From Chromohalobacter canadensis (GTDB lineage Bacteria > Pseudomonadota > Gammaproteobacteria > Pseudomonadales > Halomonadaceae), in NCBI RefSeq assembly GCF_034479555.1, contig NZ_CP140151.1:1550001-1614000 (forward strand): DNA of 64,000 bases. Direction: 5' to 3'. This document shows, in pieces, positions 48,952 to 57,512 of the stretch. The notes beneath the pieces were generated by a model that was not told the origin of the DNA, did not search any database, and saw only the letters and a program-made list of their open reading frames with translations. The translations under genes and the position numbers were made by a program. Position 1 is the first letter of the stretch. Each line of letters opens with the position of its first letter.

Positions 48952-49001
48952 TCACGACTCCCGAATGCGTTTGCGCTGATCATCGCATTGCCCACCACGG
49001 C

Positions 49002-49358
49002 TCAGCTACCGCGATAGGTGGAATAGCCGAATGGCGATAACAACAGCGGCACATGGTAGTGAGCGTCCGCATCGTCGATGCCGAAACGTATCGGGATGCT
49101 ATCCAGAAAACGCGGACCGGACGCGGCCGCCTCCTTTTGGCGGTCGAGATACGCCCCGGCCTGGAAGACCAGCTCGTACTCGCCGACGCGAAAGGCCTCG
49201 CCTTCGAGAAGTGGACCATCGCAGCGGCCATCGTCGTTAGTCACGAACTCGCCCAGCGTCTGGCGGGAATCGGCGTCAAGCCGATAAAGCGTCAGGCGCA
49301 GGCCATGAGCGGGGCAGCCCCGCGCAGTATCCAGAACGTGCGTGGTGAGATAACCCAT
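49002..49358 (-). CDS. uraH: hydroxyisourate hydrolase, cytoplasmic
   Basis: 118-aa transthyretin-like enzyme that converts 5-hydroxyisourate to OHCU. From [10 protein letters not shown] with AAGGAG upstream; no signal peptide, so cytoplasmic, unlike the exported copy at 17735-18142. Catalytic His/Arg/YRGS features are present: [15 protein letters not shown], then [19 protein letters not shown] at the end. Divergent from uraD. Confidence 0.94.
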   Translation of the reverse strand: MGYLTTHVLDTARGCPAHGLRLTLYRLDADSRQTLGEFVTNDDGRCDGPLLEGEAFRVGEYELVFQAGAYLDRQKEAAASGPRFLDSIPIRFGIDDADAHYHVPLLLSPFGYSTYRGS

Positions 49359-49443
49359 GATGGCTCCTTGCAGATCGGCATGACACGGAGAGACAGGCAA
49401 CGCGGCGGGATGGACGCATGCGTCGACACCCCTTACCCTTATT

Positions 49444-49453
49444 TTGTATACAA
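49444..49453. promoter_or_regulatory. GntR-type operator site D between uraH and uraD
   Basis: Exact palindrome TTGTATACAA, 34 bases before the uraD start codon and in the promoter region of both genes. Confidence 0.7.
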
Positions 49454-49486
49454 CAACTGCGAACAACATAGCATCAGGAGACGCGC

Positions 49487-50011
49487 ATGCGCCAACCCTT
49501 GCTCTCGCCACGCCCTACGACGCTCGACCGCTCAGCCTTCGTGGAAGCGTACGGCAGTATTTACGAACATTCTCCGTGGATCGCCGAGGAAGCATGGGAT
49601 AGCGGCCTCGCGGCCCATCATGACAGCCCCGCGGGCCTCGTCGAGGCGATGGCCGCCGTGCTCGACGCCGCCTCCGCCGAGCGCCAGCTCGCCGTCATCC
49701 GCGCGCATCCTGACCTGGCCGGCAAGGTCGCGCTGGATGGCGGGCTGACCCAGGCCTCGACCCAGGAACAAGCCGGTGCCGGGCTCGATCAGTGCACACC
49801 GGAGGAGCTCGCCCGCTTCGAGCGCCTGAACGCCGCCTACAAGGAACGCTTCGGCTTTCCCTTCGTGATGGCGGTCAAGGGCTACCATCGCCGCGAGATT
49901 CTCGACGCCTTCGAGGCTCGTCTCGCGCATACGCCCGACGAGGAGCGCCGCACCGCCATCACGCAGATCCATCGCATCGCACGGCTCCGCCTGGACGCCC
50001 ATGCCGCCTGA
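49487..50011 (+). CDS. uraD: OHCU decarboxylase
   Basis: 174-aa helical enzyme giving S-allantoin from OHCU. Family marks are the H motif [15 protein letters not shown] near 66-80, [14 protein letters not shown] and [16 protein letters not shown] with the conserved tail. AGGAG precedes the ATG. Together with uraH it completes urate to allantoin once 5-hydroxyisourate is made by a urate oxidase not present in the window. Confidence 0.95.
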   Translation: MRQPLLSPRPTTLDRSAFVEAYGSIYEHSPWIAEEAWDSGLAAHHDSPAGLVEAMAAVLDAASAERQLAVIRAHPDLAGKVALDGGLTQASTQEQAGAGLDQCTPEELARFERLNAAYKERFGFPFVMAVKGYHRREILDAFEARLAHTPDEERRTAITQIHRIARLRLDAHAA

Positions 50012-50122
50012 AGGCAACCCTGCGCCAGGATAAGCGGCGGCTTGCGCCTTTGGTGGGCTGGCGAGGCAGCGGAATTCGTGGAAGAATTTTCCATGAATGC
50101 TTCGTGAGAGAGAGAGCCAAGC

Positions 50123-50953
50123 GTGACGGAAAGCAAACGCAAGTCGGTCGGACGCCCCGCCGGCAACGGCAAAACCACCAGCGGCCACAGTCAATCGTTG
50201 GTGCGGGGCCTGAGTATTCTCGAAGGGCTCGCCGCCGCGCCCGGCGGGCTGGCCCTGTCCGATATCGCCCAGATCGTGGGCCTGGCCCCGTCGACCACGC
50301 ACCGCTTGCTGCAGGCGCTCCACCAGCAGGGCTTCATCGCTCAGGATGCGGAGATGGGCGTGTGGCACATCGACGCCAAGACGTTCCGCGTGGGCAATGC
50401 CTTCCTCGAGGCACGCGATTTCGTTGCTACCGCCCGCCCCTTCCTGCACCAGTTGACGGCGGAGACCGAGGAAACCGCCAACCTGGGCATCCGGGATCAG
50501 GGCATGGCCGTGTTTCTCGCCCAGAGCGAGTCGCCGCAGATGATGCGCATGATCACGCGACTGGGCTCGCGCGCCCCGCTGCATGCCTCGGGCGTCGGCA
50601 AGGCACTGCTCGCCTGGCTGCCGCGCGACGAGGTCGAGCGCATCCTCCACACGCGCGGGCTCGACAAGGTGACGCCCAATACCCTCGACACGCCGTCCCG
50701 TCTGCGCGACGCCCTCGGCGAGATCCGCCGTCAGGGCTATGCCTGCGACCGCGAGGAACACGCCATCGGCCTCAACTGCGTGGCGGCAACACTGCACGAC
50801 GAGAACGGCCTGCCGCTCGCCGCCATTTCGGTGTCCGGTCCCGCCGCGCGTATTCCCGAAGCACGCCTCGCCGAGCTCGGTGGCCTGGTGAGCCGCGCCG
50901 CCCGCGAGATCACGGCACGCCTGGGCGGTCGGCTGCCCGGCGCTCAGGACTGA
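50123..50953 (+). CDS. IclR-family transcriptional regulator
   Basis: 276-aa regulator with a GTG start. N-terminal winged helix (about 25-90; QSLVRGLSILEGLAA, LALSDIAQIVGLAPSTTHRLLQALHQQGF) and C-terminal IclR ligand domain with APLHASGVGKALLAWL and GLNCVAATLHDENGLPLAAISVSGP. It may control the ureide cluster upstream or the methyltransferase gene downstream. The 3' end is duplicated as damaged copies at 52710-52950 and 57456-57494. Confidence 0.88.
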   Translation: MTESKRKSVGRPAGNGKTTSGHSQSLVRGLSILEGLAAAPGGLALSDIAQIVGLAPSTTHRLLQALHQQGFIAQDAEMGVWHIDAKTFRVGNAFLEARDFVATARPFLHQLTAETEETANLGIRDQGMAVFLAQSESPQMMRMITRLGSRAPLHASGVGKALLAWLPRDEVERILHTRGLDKVTPNTLDTPSRLRDALGEIRRQGYACDREEHAIGLNCVAATLHDENGLPLAAISVSGPAARIPEARLAELGGLVSRAAREITARLGGRLPGAQD

Positions 50954-51277
50954 ACAGACAAGCTAACTTAGTCTCGTTAGCCATTTCATTGAAAATCTCT
51001 GATTGTCGTTGCTTGATTGGCTGGGCCTGCTCTTCCACCCGCGTCATGAACGACCTGGCATCCTTGGCGGCCAGCAAAGGATGCCAGGTCGTTCATCTGA
51101 TCATCGGGGAACCTGCAGCGACAGAGCTGATGAGGTATGCACTCCCCTACTAGAATTCCTTATCAACATGAGCCTGATTCACTTTGAGGTGGGAATTCTT
51201 CATTGGTGGTGGAAGCCACGGGGCTGCCAAAATGCGGCCTCGATTGAAGACGCACACCACCCCCGAGGCACTCATCC
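50954..51277. other. intergenic region with a long hairpin
   Basis: This 324-base gap holds a short stem GCTAAC/GTTAGC (50962-50981) and the perfect inverted repeat listed separately. No gene is supported; a 92-codon open frame here lacks a ribosome site and family features. Confidence 0.5.
51046..51096. repeat. perfect 20-bp inverted repeat with 11-nt loop
   Basis: Arms 51046-51065 and 51077-51096 are exact complements (ATGAACGACCTGGCATCCTT on the left). No T-run follows on either side, so simple termination is unlikely; it could be a remnant of a mobile element end, a transcript hairpin or a protein-binding dyad. Confidence 0.85.
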
Positions 51278-52327
51278 ATGACGCAAGACCTGATCACCCA
51301 ACGACTCGACCAGGGCCCCCTGATCTGTGCCGAGGGCTTTCTGTTCGAGCTCGAACGGCGCGGTTATCTCTCCGCCGGTGAGTTCGTGCCCGAAGTGGCG
51401 CTGTTGCGCCCGGACGCTCTGGAAGCGCTGCATCGCGATTTCCAGCATGCGGGGTCGGACGTCGTTCAGGCGTTCACCTACAACGGCCACCGCGAAAAAA
51501 TGCGGGTGATCGGCAAGGAAGAGCTGCTAGAACCGCTGAACCGGGCTGCGTTGAAGATCGCTCGCAAGGTGGCCGATGAAAAGCCCGGTAACCTGATGGC
51601 CGGCAACATTTCCAACAGCAACGTCTGGGACCCGGAAGATCCGGCCACCCAGCAGAGCGTGCGCGCTATGTTCGACGAGATGGTGCAATGGGCCGTCGAG
51701 GAAGGCGCCGATTTCATCATCGCGGAAACCTTCTACTATGCCGGCGAAGCCGAAGCGGCCCTGGCAGCGATCAAGGCCCAGGGGCTGCCTGCCGTCGTCA
51801 CCCTGGCGCCGATGGCCGAGAACCGCATGGTCGATGGCCCCGGCATCGTGGAAACCTGTGTCGCCCTCGAGCAGCAGGGAGCCAGCGTGGTCGGCCTGAA
51901 CTGCTTCAGAGGGCCGGACACCATGCGCCCCTGGATCCAGCAGATTCGCGACGCCGTTTCCTGTCATGTGGCAGCACTGCCGGTAACTTATCGCACCACC
52001 GAGCAGGAGCCGACGTTCTTCAACCTCTCCGACAATCAGGGATGCAGCTGCCCGGCGCCCCACGGACGCGCCTTCCCGACCGCCCTGGACCCGCTGTTCT
52101 GCAACCGTTACGAGCTCGGCGCCTTTGCGCGCGACGCTCATGCCCTAGGGGTCAATTACCTCGGCGTATGCTGCGGGGCATCGCCGATGCACGTGCGCGA
52201 AGTGGCCATGGCGGTGGGGCGTGAACCGGAAGCCGCCCAATTTGCTGAGCGCATGGAGAACCACTTCATGTACGGCTCCCATGAGCGCTTGCCGGAGCAT
52301 ATCGCCGCCCTAGGGGTAAAGGCCTAA
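51278..52327 (+). CDS. betaine-homocysteine S-methyltransferase-like enzyme
   Basis: 349-aa enzyme of the homocysteine S-methyltransferase (BHMT/HMT) family. Zinc-binding cysteines are seen in VVGLNCFRG (near 209) and GVCCGASP near 292. The N-terminal region ICAEGFLFELERRGYLSAGEFVPEV is BHMT-like. It would move a methyl group from a betaine or S-methyl donor to homocysteine. In a halophile that uses glycine betaine this is a reasonable route for its breakdown. It stands alone after the IclR gene. Confidence 0.85.
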   Translation: MTQDLITQRLDQGPLICAEGFLFELERRGYLSAGEFVPEVALLRPDALEALHRDFQHAGSDVVQAFTYNGHREKMRVIGKEELLEPLNRAALKIARKVADEKPGNLMAGNISNSNVWDPEDPATQQSVRAMFDEMVQWAVEEGADFIIAETFYYAGEAEAALAAIKAQGLPAVVTLAPMAENRMVDGPGIVETCVALEQQGASVVGLNCFRGPDTMRPWIQQIRDAVSCHVAALPVTYRTTEQEPTFFNLSDNQGCSCPAPHGRAFPTALDPLFCNRYELGAFARDAHALGVNYLGVCCGASPMHVREVAMAVGREPEAAQFAERMENHFMYGSHERLPEHIAALGVKA

Positions 52328-52709
52328 GTCATTATTCATGATTAATCGGTTGCTCAGTTCCATAGCCACCGAGCACCCGATGTACCTCATATCAAAGACG
52401 GTCGAACGTGAGATAAGCGTTCAGGGGCAAGCTGGGGTAGGTCAGCTTGCCGGTGCGGCTAGTGAGGGCCGGATGTGCTTGAAACTATGACGATTTTCCA
52501 ATGCCCAGCGAAGGGGCTCTGTGCTTCCCGTGCTGCCGCTCTCTTCTTGTAAGCGAGCCTGTTAGAATCGAGTCTAATGAGGCTGCTTTGCTAGCAGTTC
52601 CTGAAGTCGCTAATGGTCGTACTCATCCATAACTGGCGTTCTGCCACTGCAGGGATCGAGGAGTCCGTCGAGTCCCGACACCTCCCATTGGTTTGAGCCA
52701 TCGAGAGAC
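52328..52709. other. degenerate region before the iclR remnant
   Basis: No intact gene. On the minus strand at 52442-52561 a 39-codon open stretch ends EPLRWALENRHSFKHIRP and SLAAPAS; it reads like the C-terminal end of a real protein but has no start and no recognised family. The rest shows nothing. Confidence 0.4.
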
Positions 52710-52950
52710 GGCAAGGCACTGCTCGCTTGGCTGCCAAGCAATGAGGTCGAGCGCCTCCTCCCCACGCGCGGCCTCGACAAGGTGACGCCCAATACCCTCG
52801 ACACCCCGTCCCGCCTGCGCGATGCCCTCGGCGAGATCCGCCGCACGCATTCCCGAAGCACGGCTCGCCGAACTCGGCGGCCTGGTGAGCCGAGCCGCCC
52901 GCGAGATCACGACGAGACTGGGCGGGCGGCTGCCGCAGAATACCGATTGA
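52710..52950 (+). pseudogene. truncated, internally deleted copy of the iclR 3' end
   Basis: Aligns base for base with the 3' part of the IclR gene: 52710-52843 with 50597-50730, then 52844-52950 with 50847-50953. The missing 116 bases (50731-50846) lie between two CCGCCG repeats, as if lost by slippage between them, and shift the frame. The 5' half of the gene is absent. Confidence 0.88.
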
Positions 52951-52998
52951 AGTGCCAGGTCTTGGACTCACGTCGTCATTGATAACGGTAGGCGTGGC

Positions 52999-53841
52999 TT
53001 AACGAATTCCTGCGCGCAAGAACGACTGCACAAATTGGCGTTGGAACAATAGAAACGCCACCAACAGAGGGGCGATGCTCAGCAGGGTGGCCGCACTGAC
53101 AGTGGCCCAGTTGACGCCGGTCTCTGGAGCGGAGAACACGCCCAGCCCGACGGTTAACGGCCGGCTTTCCACCGAGTTGGTGACGACGAGTGGCCACAGG
53201 AAGTTATTCCAGTGGTGGCTGATCGATACCAGCCCATAAGCAAGATAGGTAGGTTTGGCCAGCGGAACGTAGACCTTCCACAAGATTTCCAGCCAGTTGC
53301 AGCCTTCGATACGCGCGGCGTCTTCAAGCTCGCGGGGGATTGTTTTAAAAGTCTGGCGCAGCAGAAAAATGCCAAAGGCGCTGGCCACGTAAGGCAGACC
53401 GATACCGGTGATGGTATTGACGAGCCCCAACCCGCTGGCGATGCGATAGTTCTCGACGATCAGCACTTCGGGAAATACAAACAACTGAATCAGCACCAGC
53501 ATGAACAGCACATTCTTGCCGGGTATCGGAAAGCGGGCAAAGGCAAACGCCGCCAGCGTACACACCACAAACTGGGCGAGCACCACGCCGGCCACCAGTG
53601 CGAAGGTATTCAGGTAGTAGCGACCAAACGGCGCCTGCGCCCACGCCTCAATGAAGTTATCCAGCGTGAGCGGCGCAAACGGCTCAAGGTTGACCATGAA
53701 TTCGCCAGGATGAAAGGCCGCCCAAAACGCGTACAACAATGGAAAAATCCAGATAAGCGCTAGCAGCCATGCCGCAACGGTCTCGAGCGATGGCAGCACA
53801 GGGTAACGAACGCGGGGCGTATAGGCCGAGGCGAGGTTCAT
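52999..53841 (-). CDS. carbohydrate ABC transporter permease (UgpE/MalG type)
   Basis: 280-aa inner-membrane permease with six helices. The EAA loop that contacts the ATPase is ELEDAARIEGCNWLEILWKVYVPLAKP. The N-terminus resembles MalG/UgpE (YPVLPSLETVAAWLLALIWIFPLLYAFWAAF). It overlaps the previous permease by four bases (ATGA). Last gene of a four-gene importer operon; its stop lies about 50 bases from the iclR remnant. Confidence 0.9.
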   Translation of the reverse strand: MNLASAYTPRVRYPVLPSLETVAAWLLALIWIFPLLYAFWAAFHPGEFMVNLEPFAPLTLDNFIEAWAQAPFGRYYLNTFALVAGVVLAQFVVCTLAAFAFARFPIPGKNVLFMLVLIQLFVFPEVLIVENYRIASGLGLVNTITGIGLPYVASAFGIFLLRQTFKTIPRELEDAARIEGCNWLEILWKVYVPLAKPTYLAYGLVSISHHWNNFLWPLVVTNSVESRPLTVGLGVFSAPETGVNWATVSAATLLSIAPLLVAFLLFQRQFVQSFLRAGIR

Positions 53842-54722
53842 TGGTAATGCGTCCTGCGGTCGAGAATCGTGAACTTGAGCGTGGCCACCACTGCCAGCAC
53901 CAGCAGTATCACGACTGTAATGGTCGCCGCCGTGGTGCGGTCAAAGAACGAGAAGGCATTCTCATAAACGTAGTAAAGCAGCAGGTTAGTGGCGTTATTG
54001 GGCCCGCCTTTGGTCAGAATGAAAAGGTGATCAACGACCCGTACCGCGTTAATCAGCGCGTTGATCAGTACAAATAAAGTGGTGGGCATCAAAAGCGGGA
54101 AAGTGACCCGCCAAAAGAAACTCCAGCGACTGGTCCCCTCGAGATCCGACGCTTCTTTCAGGTCCGGCGGCAGACTCTGCAAGGCGGCCAAGTAGAAAAT
54201 CATGAAAAAGCCAGCTTCTTTCCATATCGACATCACGATGACCGAGCCAAGCGCGACACTGGGGTCACCCAGCCAGTTGATGCCGGAAAACCCTAGCCTT
54301 TCCAGCAGGCTATTGAACAGGCCGATCTGCGGTGCGTAGAAAAACATCCAGATGTTGGCGGCAGCGATCATCGGCAGGATGGTCGGTGTAAAGTAGGCCA
54401 TGCGCACAAAGCCGCGCCCCGGCAGCTTGCCATTGACGAACAGCGCCATGCCCAGGGCCAGCGCGATGGAAGTAGGAATGGTGCCCAACGCATAAAGCAG
54501 GTTGTTGCGTGCCACCTGCCAAAACGTAGGGTCATCGAACAGCATCTGATAGTTCTCAATCCCGACAAACTCAGCGGGTTCGCCACGAAAGCCGGGTAAA
54601 AACAGGCTGTTGATAACGGTCATGACCGTCGGCAAGTAGGCGAAGGTAGCCAACAGCACAGCGGCGGGCAGCAATAACAGCGCACCATACAGCTGCATTT
54701 TGCGATGGGCGGTTAACGTCAT
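53838..54722 (-). CDS. carbohydrate ABC transporter permease (UgpA/MalF type)
   Basis: About 294 aa from the ATG MTLTAHRK; a GTG five codons earlier is the alternative. Six helices, with the EAA loop in LPPDLKEASDLEGTSRWSFFWRVTFPLLMP. The N-terminus LLLLPAAVLLATFAYLPTVMTVINSLF is typical of UgpA/LacF-like permeases. It pairs with the next permease as a heterodimer. Confidence 0.9.
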   Translation of the reverse strand: MTLTAHRKMQLYGALLLLPAAVLLATFAYLPTVMTVINSLFLPGFRGEPAEFVGIENYQMLFDDPTFWQVARNNLLYALGTIPTSIALALGMALFVNGKLPGRGFVRMAYFTPTILPMIAAANIWMFFYAPQIGLFNSLLERLGFSGINWLGDPSVALGSVIVMSIWKEAGFFMIFYLAALQSLPPDLKEASDLEGTSRWSFFWRVTFPLLMPTTLFVLINALINAVRVVDHLFILTKGGPNNATNLLLYYVYENAFSFFDRTTAATITVVILLVLAVVATLKFTILDRRTHYQ

Positions 54723-54782
54723 GATGAAATGCCGCACCTCGGAAAAAGCCGGGGCGCACCCCGGCGAGCATGGAGAACTGCG

Positions 54783-56066
54783 TTAGCGAGCGTAGCGGCG
54801 CAATGCGCTCTCGGCTTCTTGCTGCGCTTGCTCAAGTGCCTCTTTCGGGGTCATCTGACCGGTTAGCGCTGCTTGTACGGCATTATCCAGGGCACGGCGA
54901 ACGCGACCGCCCTGATAGGTGGAAAGCTCCGCTGTCGCGTGATCTAGCTGGTCACGCGCCACCGCCGCAGGTGCGAAGTCGTTCACATACTCACGCAGCG
55001 CCTCGGTTTCGTAGGCAGCGGGGCTGACGCCCATATAGCCAGTTTCAATCGACCACTCGGCGGCACGCTCGGGGGCAGTCATCCAGCGTATGAACGTCAT
55101 CGCCGCGCGCTGCTCTTCCTCGCTGGCGTCTTTGAAAACGTAGAAATTGCCACCGCCCGTCGGGCTACCGCGCTGGGTTTTCATCGGCAGCATGGCAACG
55201 CCAAAATCAAAGTCCGCCTCTTTACGCACAGCGGTCAGGTTGCCCGTGGTGTGCCACATCATTGCAGTGGATTCTTCGAGAAAGTTCTGGCGCAGCGTGC
55301 CCCACTCGATGGTGCCGTCCGGCATCGCATCGTATTCATCCGCGAGTGATACCCAGTATTCGAGCGCTTCGACGGCGGCAGGGTCGTCAAAATACACCTC
55401 GGTGCCGTCTTCGCTCATCAATCGATGGCCGTTCTGAAACGCGAAAGCCTGGAACATCCAATAGGGATAACCGGTGGAAGGCACCATGACGCCCCACTGC
55501 TCGCCGTCGGAAGCTTCACGCACGGTGGCCGCCATCTCGGCCATTTCCTCCCAGTTCTCGGGCGGCGTGTCGGGGTCAAGACCGGCGGCCTCAAAGGCGT
55601 CCTTGTTCCAATACAGCACGATGGTCGAACGCTGGAAAGGGATACCGTAGGTTTTGCCATCCAACTGGCCATTTTCCATCAACCCAGGGTAGAAACTGTC
55701 GAGCCATTCGCGCTCTTCGTCGGTTTCAACCAGATCATCGAAGGCAACAATGGCGTCTTGCTCAAGTAGTTCGTAAAGGTCGATAGAGAACAGTACCGAT
55801 AGCTGAGGCGTATCGCCGGCTTCGATGGCGGACATGGCTCGTACACGAGTGTCATCGTAGTTGCCGGCGTATATCGCCTCCACGTCGATATCGGGATGTC
55901 CGCTTTCAAATTCTTCGACCAAGTCATCGACGACATCGGTCAGTGCACCACCGACGGCGACCGGGTAGTACATGGTGAGTTCGACAGGGTCATCGGCGAC
56001 GGCCTGACCGGCGCTTAACAGGCCCGCAGTAAGTGCTGAAAGGGCAAGCGGGATGCGTGTACGCAT
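54783..56066 (-). CDS. ABC transporter substrate-binding protein (UgpB-like)
   Basis: 427-aa periplasmic binding protein, cluster-1 sugar type. Signal peptide 1-24 (ending GQAVA); start follows GAGGAG. UgpB-like features: IYAGNYDDTRVRAMSAIEAGDTPQL, GIPFQRSTIVLYWNKDAFEAAGLDPDTPP and the C-terminal half NAVQAALTGQMTPKEALEQAQQEAE. UgpB binds glycerol 3-phosphate in E. coli; here the residues do not let me separate glycerophosphate from sugars. Confidence 0.87.
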   Translation of the reverse strand: MRTRIPLALSALTAGLLSAGQAVADDPVELTMYYPVAVGGALTDVVDDLVEEFESGHPDIDVEAIYAGNYDDTRVRAMSAIEAGDTPQLSVLFSIDLYELLEQDAIVAFDDLVETDEEREWLDSFYPGLMENGQLDGKTYGIPFQRSTIVLYWNKDAFEAAGLDPDTPPENWEEMAEMAATVREASDGEQWGVMVPSTGYPYWMFQAFAFQNGHRLMSEDGTEVYFDDPAAVEALEYWVSLADEYDAMPDGTIEWGTLRQNFLEESTAMMWHTTGNLTAVRKEADFDFGVAMLPMKTQRGSPTGGGNFYVFKDASEEEQRAAMTFIRWMTAPERAAEWSIETGYMGVSPAAYETEALREYVNDFAPAAVARDQLDHATAELSTYQGGRVRRALDNAVQAALTGQMTPKEALEQAQQEAESALRRYAR

Positions 56067-56076
56067 GGGTAACTCC

Positions 56077-57243
56077 TCAACTCTGTTGGTGGAGAGAACG
56101 GTCCTGCAAGGGGGCATGTGCGGTCGTGCTTAGTGCTGGCGCCGTATCCGCCAGCAGGGAGTAAGGCGAGAGGTCGTCGCGACGCAGGCCATCGTGACCG
56201 AAGAAATGGACGGCCTCCGGACGCCAACCGACCCGGCAGGTCTGCCGCACAAGGTCGGTCTGCTGCCCAGTGAGACGCGCCCTTAGCCTGTGCATCCCGA
56301 TGGATAAATGGACAATCGTATCGGCGCCCAAATACTCACCGCCAAGCACGCTGGCAGGTACTCCCGAATCAGAGGCAGGACGCAGTTCGATATCCTCAGG
56401 GCGAATACCCAACTGTCCGCCGGCAGCCTCCAGAGGGGCGACCGGCATGGTGGGCTCACTTTCAATGATGGCGCCTTGCTCCCCCTTGACTAGCGGCAAC
56501 AGATTCATCGCCGGACTACCAATGAAACTGGCAGCAAAGGTGCTGGCTGGGCGGTTGTAAAGTTCAGGGGGCGTGCCATCTTGTACGATGCTGCCATTCT
56601 CCATGAGGATAACTCGGTCACCCATGCTCATGGCTTCGACTTGATCGTGAGTAACGTATATCACCGTCATATTCAGGCGGTTTTGCAACGCTTTTATTTC
56701 GCGGCGCATATCGCTACGCAGGCGTGCGTCCAGATTGGAAAGTGGCTCGTCCATCAAACAAATGGGGTGTTCTGAAATGATGGAGCGCGCCAGAGCCACG
56801 CGTTGGCGCTGGCCACCGGAAAGCTGGGCGGGTTTGCGATTCAAGTAATCGGTGAGATCCACGAGTTCGGCGACTTTCGCCAGGCGCTGCCGCCTTGCGT
56901 TTTTAGGCACCTTACGGCTGCGCAGGCCAAACACGATATTGTCAGCAACGCTTAAGTGCGGGAATAACGCATAAGACTGAAACACCATGCTGAGCCCACG
57001 GTCGCCAGGCGGCACATACGTCACATCGCGCTCACCAATATGGACACTGCCAGCGCTGGCCTCTTCCAGACCCGCGATCATGCGTAGCGTGGTGGATTTA
57101 CCACAGCCGGAAGGCCCCAGCAGAATGACAAACTGGCCGGGTGTCACATCGAAGGAAATATCATCGACGGCTGTCGTCGCATCCCAACGCTTGGTAACGC
57201 GTTCAAGGCGGATACGCGATTGATTTTGCATGACAGTCAACAT
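56077..57243 (-). CDS. ABC transporter ATPase (UgpC/MalK type)
   Basis: 388-aa ATPase: Walker A GPSGCGKST near 43, Q-loop VFQSYALFPHLSV, signature LSGGQRQRVALARSI, Walker B ICLMDEPLSNLD, switch His in VIYVTHDQ, and a C-terminal TOBE domain. It energises the permease pair downstream. It is the first gene of the operon, and the AT-rich 5' region upstream (57244-57400) is likely to hold the promoter. An ATG four codons later is a second possible start. Confidence 0.9.
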   Translation of the reverse strand: MLTVMQNQSRIRLERVTKRWDATTAVDDISFDVTPGQFVILLGPSGCGKSTTLRMIAGLEEASAGSVHIGERDVTYVPPGDRGLSMVFQSYALFPHLSVADNIVFGLRSRKVPKNARRQRLAKVAELVDLTDYLNRKPAQLSGGQRQRVALARSIISEHPICLMDEPLSNLDARLRSDMRREIKALQNRLNMTVIYVTHDQVEAMSMGDRVILMENGSIVQDGTPPELYNRPASTFAASFIGSPAMNLLPLVKGEQGAIIESEPTMPVAPLEAAGGQLGIRPEDIELRPASDSGVPASVLGGEYLGADTIVHLSIGMHRLRARLTGQQTDLVRQTCRVGWRPEAVHFFGHDGLRRDDLSPYSLLADTAPALSTTAHAPLQDRSLHQQS

Positions 57244-57455
57244 GGTTGGTGATTTTTTTATTCTTTGATCATGTCACTACAGTATTGCCGTTATATGACA
57301 ACTGGCCGAGATATTATTCGAGTAGAAAATGGCCGCACAAACTACTTAATAGTTAATTAATGACACTTTAATAAAGCACAAGACAGGATGTGCGCTTAAA
57401 CGCTTGATCTAGCGTTGCAGTAATCCCGTAATAGCCGAGCGCCATGCCTCGCACC
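57244..57455. other. AT-rich promoter region of the importer operon
   Basis: About 160 bases of visibly AT-rich sequence upstream of the ATPase gene, in contrast to the high-GC neighbours. No operator palindrome was recognised. Confidence 0.4.
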
Positions 57456-57494
57456 GCACGCCTGGGCGGGCGGCTGCCGAACGATGCCGACTGA
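57456..57494 (+). pseudogene. second, very short remnant of the iclR 3' end
   Basis: 39 bases that align with 50915-50953 without gaps; 22 of the first 23 bases are identical (GCACGCCTGGGCGG then CGGCTGCC) and both end GACTGA. It stands between the importer promoter and the SDR gene. Confidence 0.65.
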
Positions 57495-57512
57495 TGCCGC
57501 CCGTGTCGCGGT

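Noticed and set aside
49532..50797. Open frame of 421 aa opposite uraD and the IclR gene
   Set aside because: It spans two well supported genes on the other strand and has no ribosome site or motif.
51003..51281. 92-codon frame before the BHMT-like gene
   Set aside because: Includes the inverted repeat and lacks a ribosome site; composition not protein-like.
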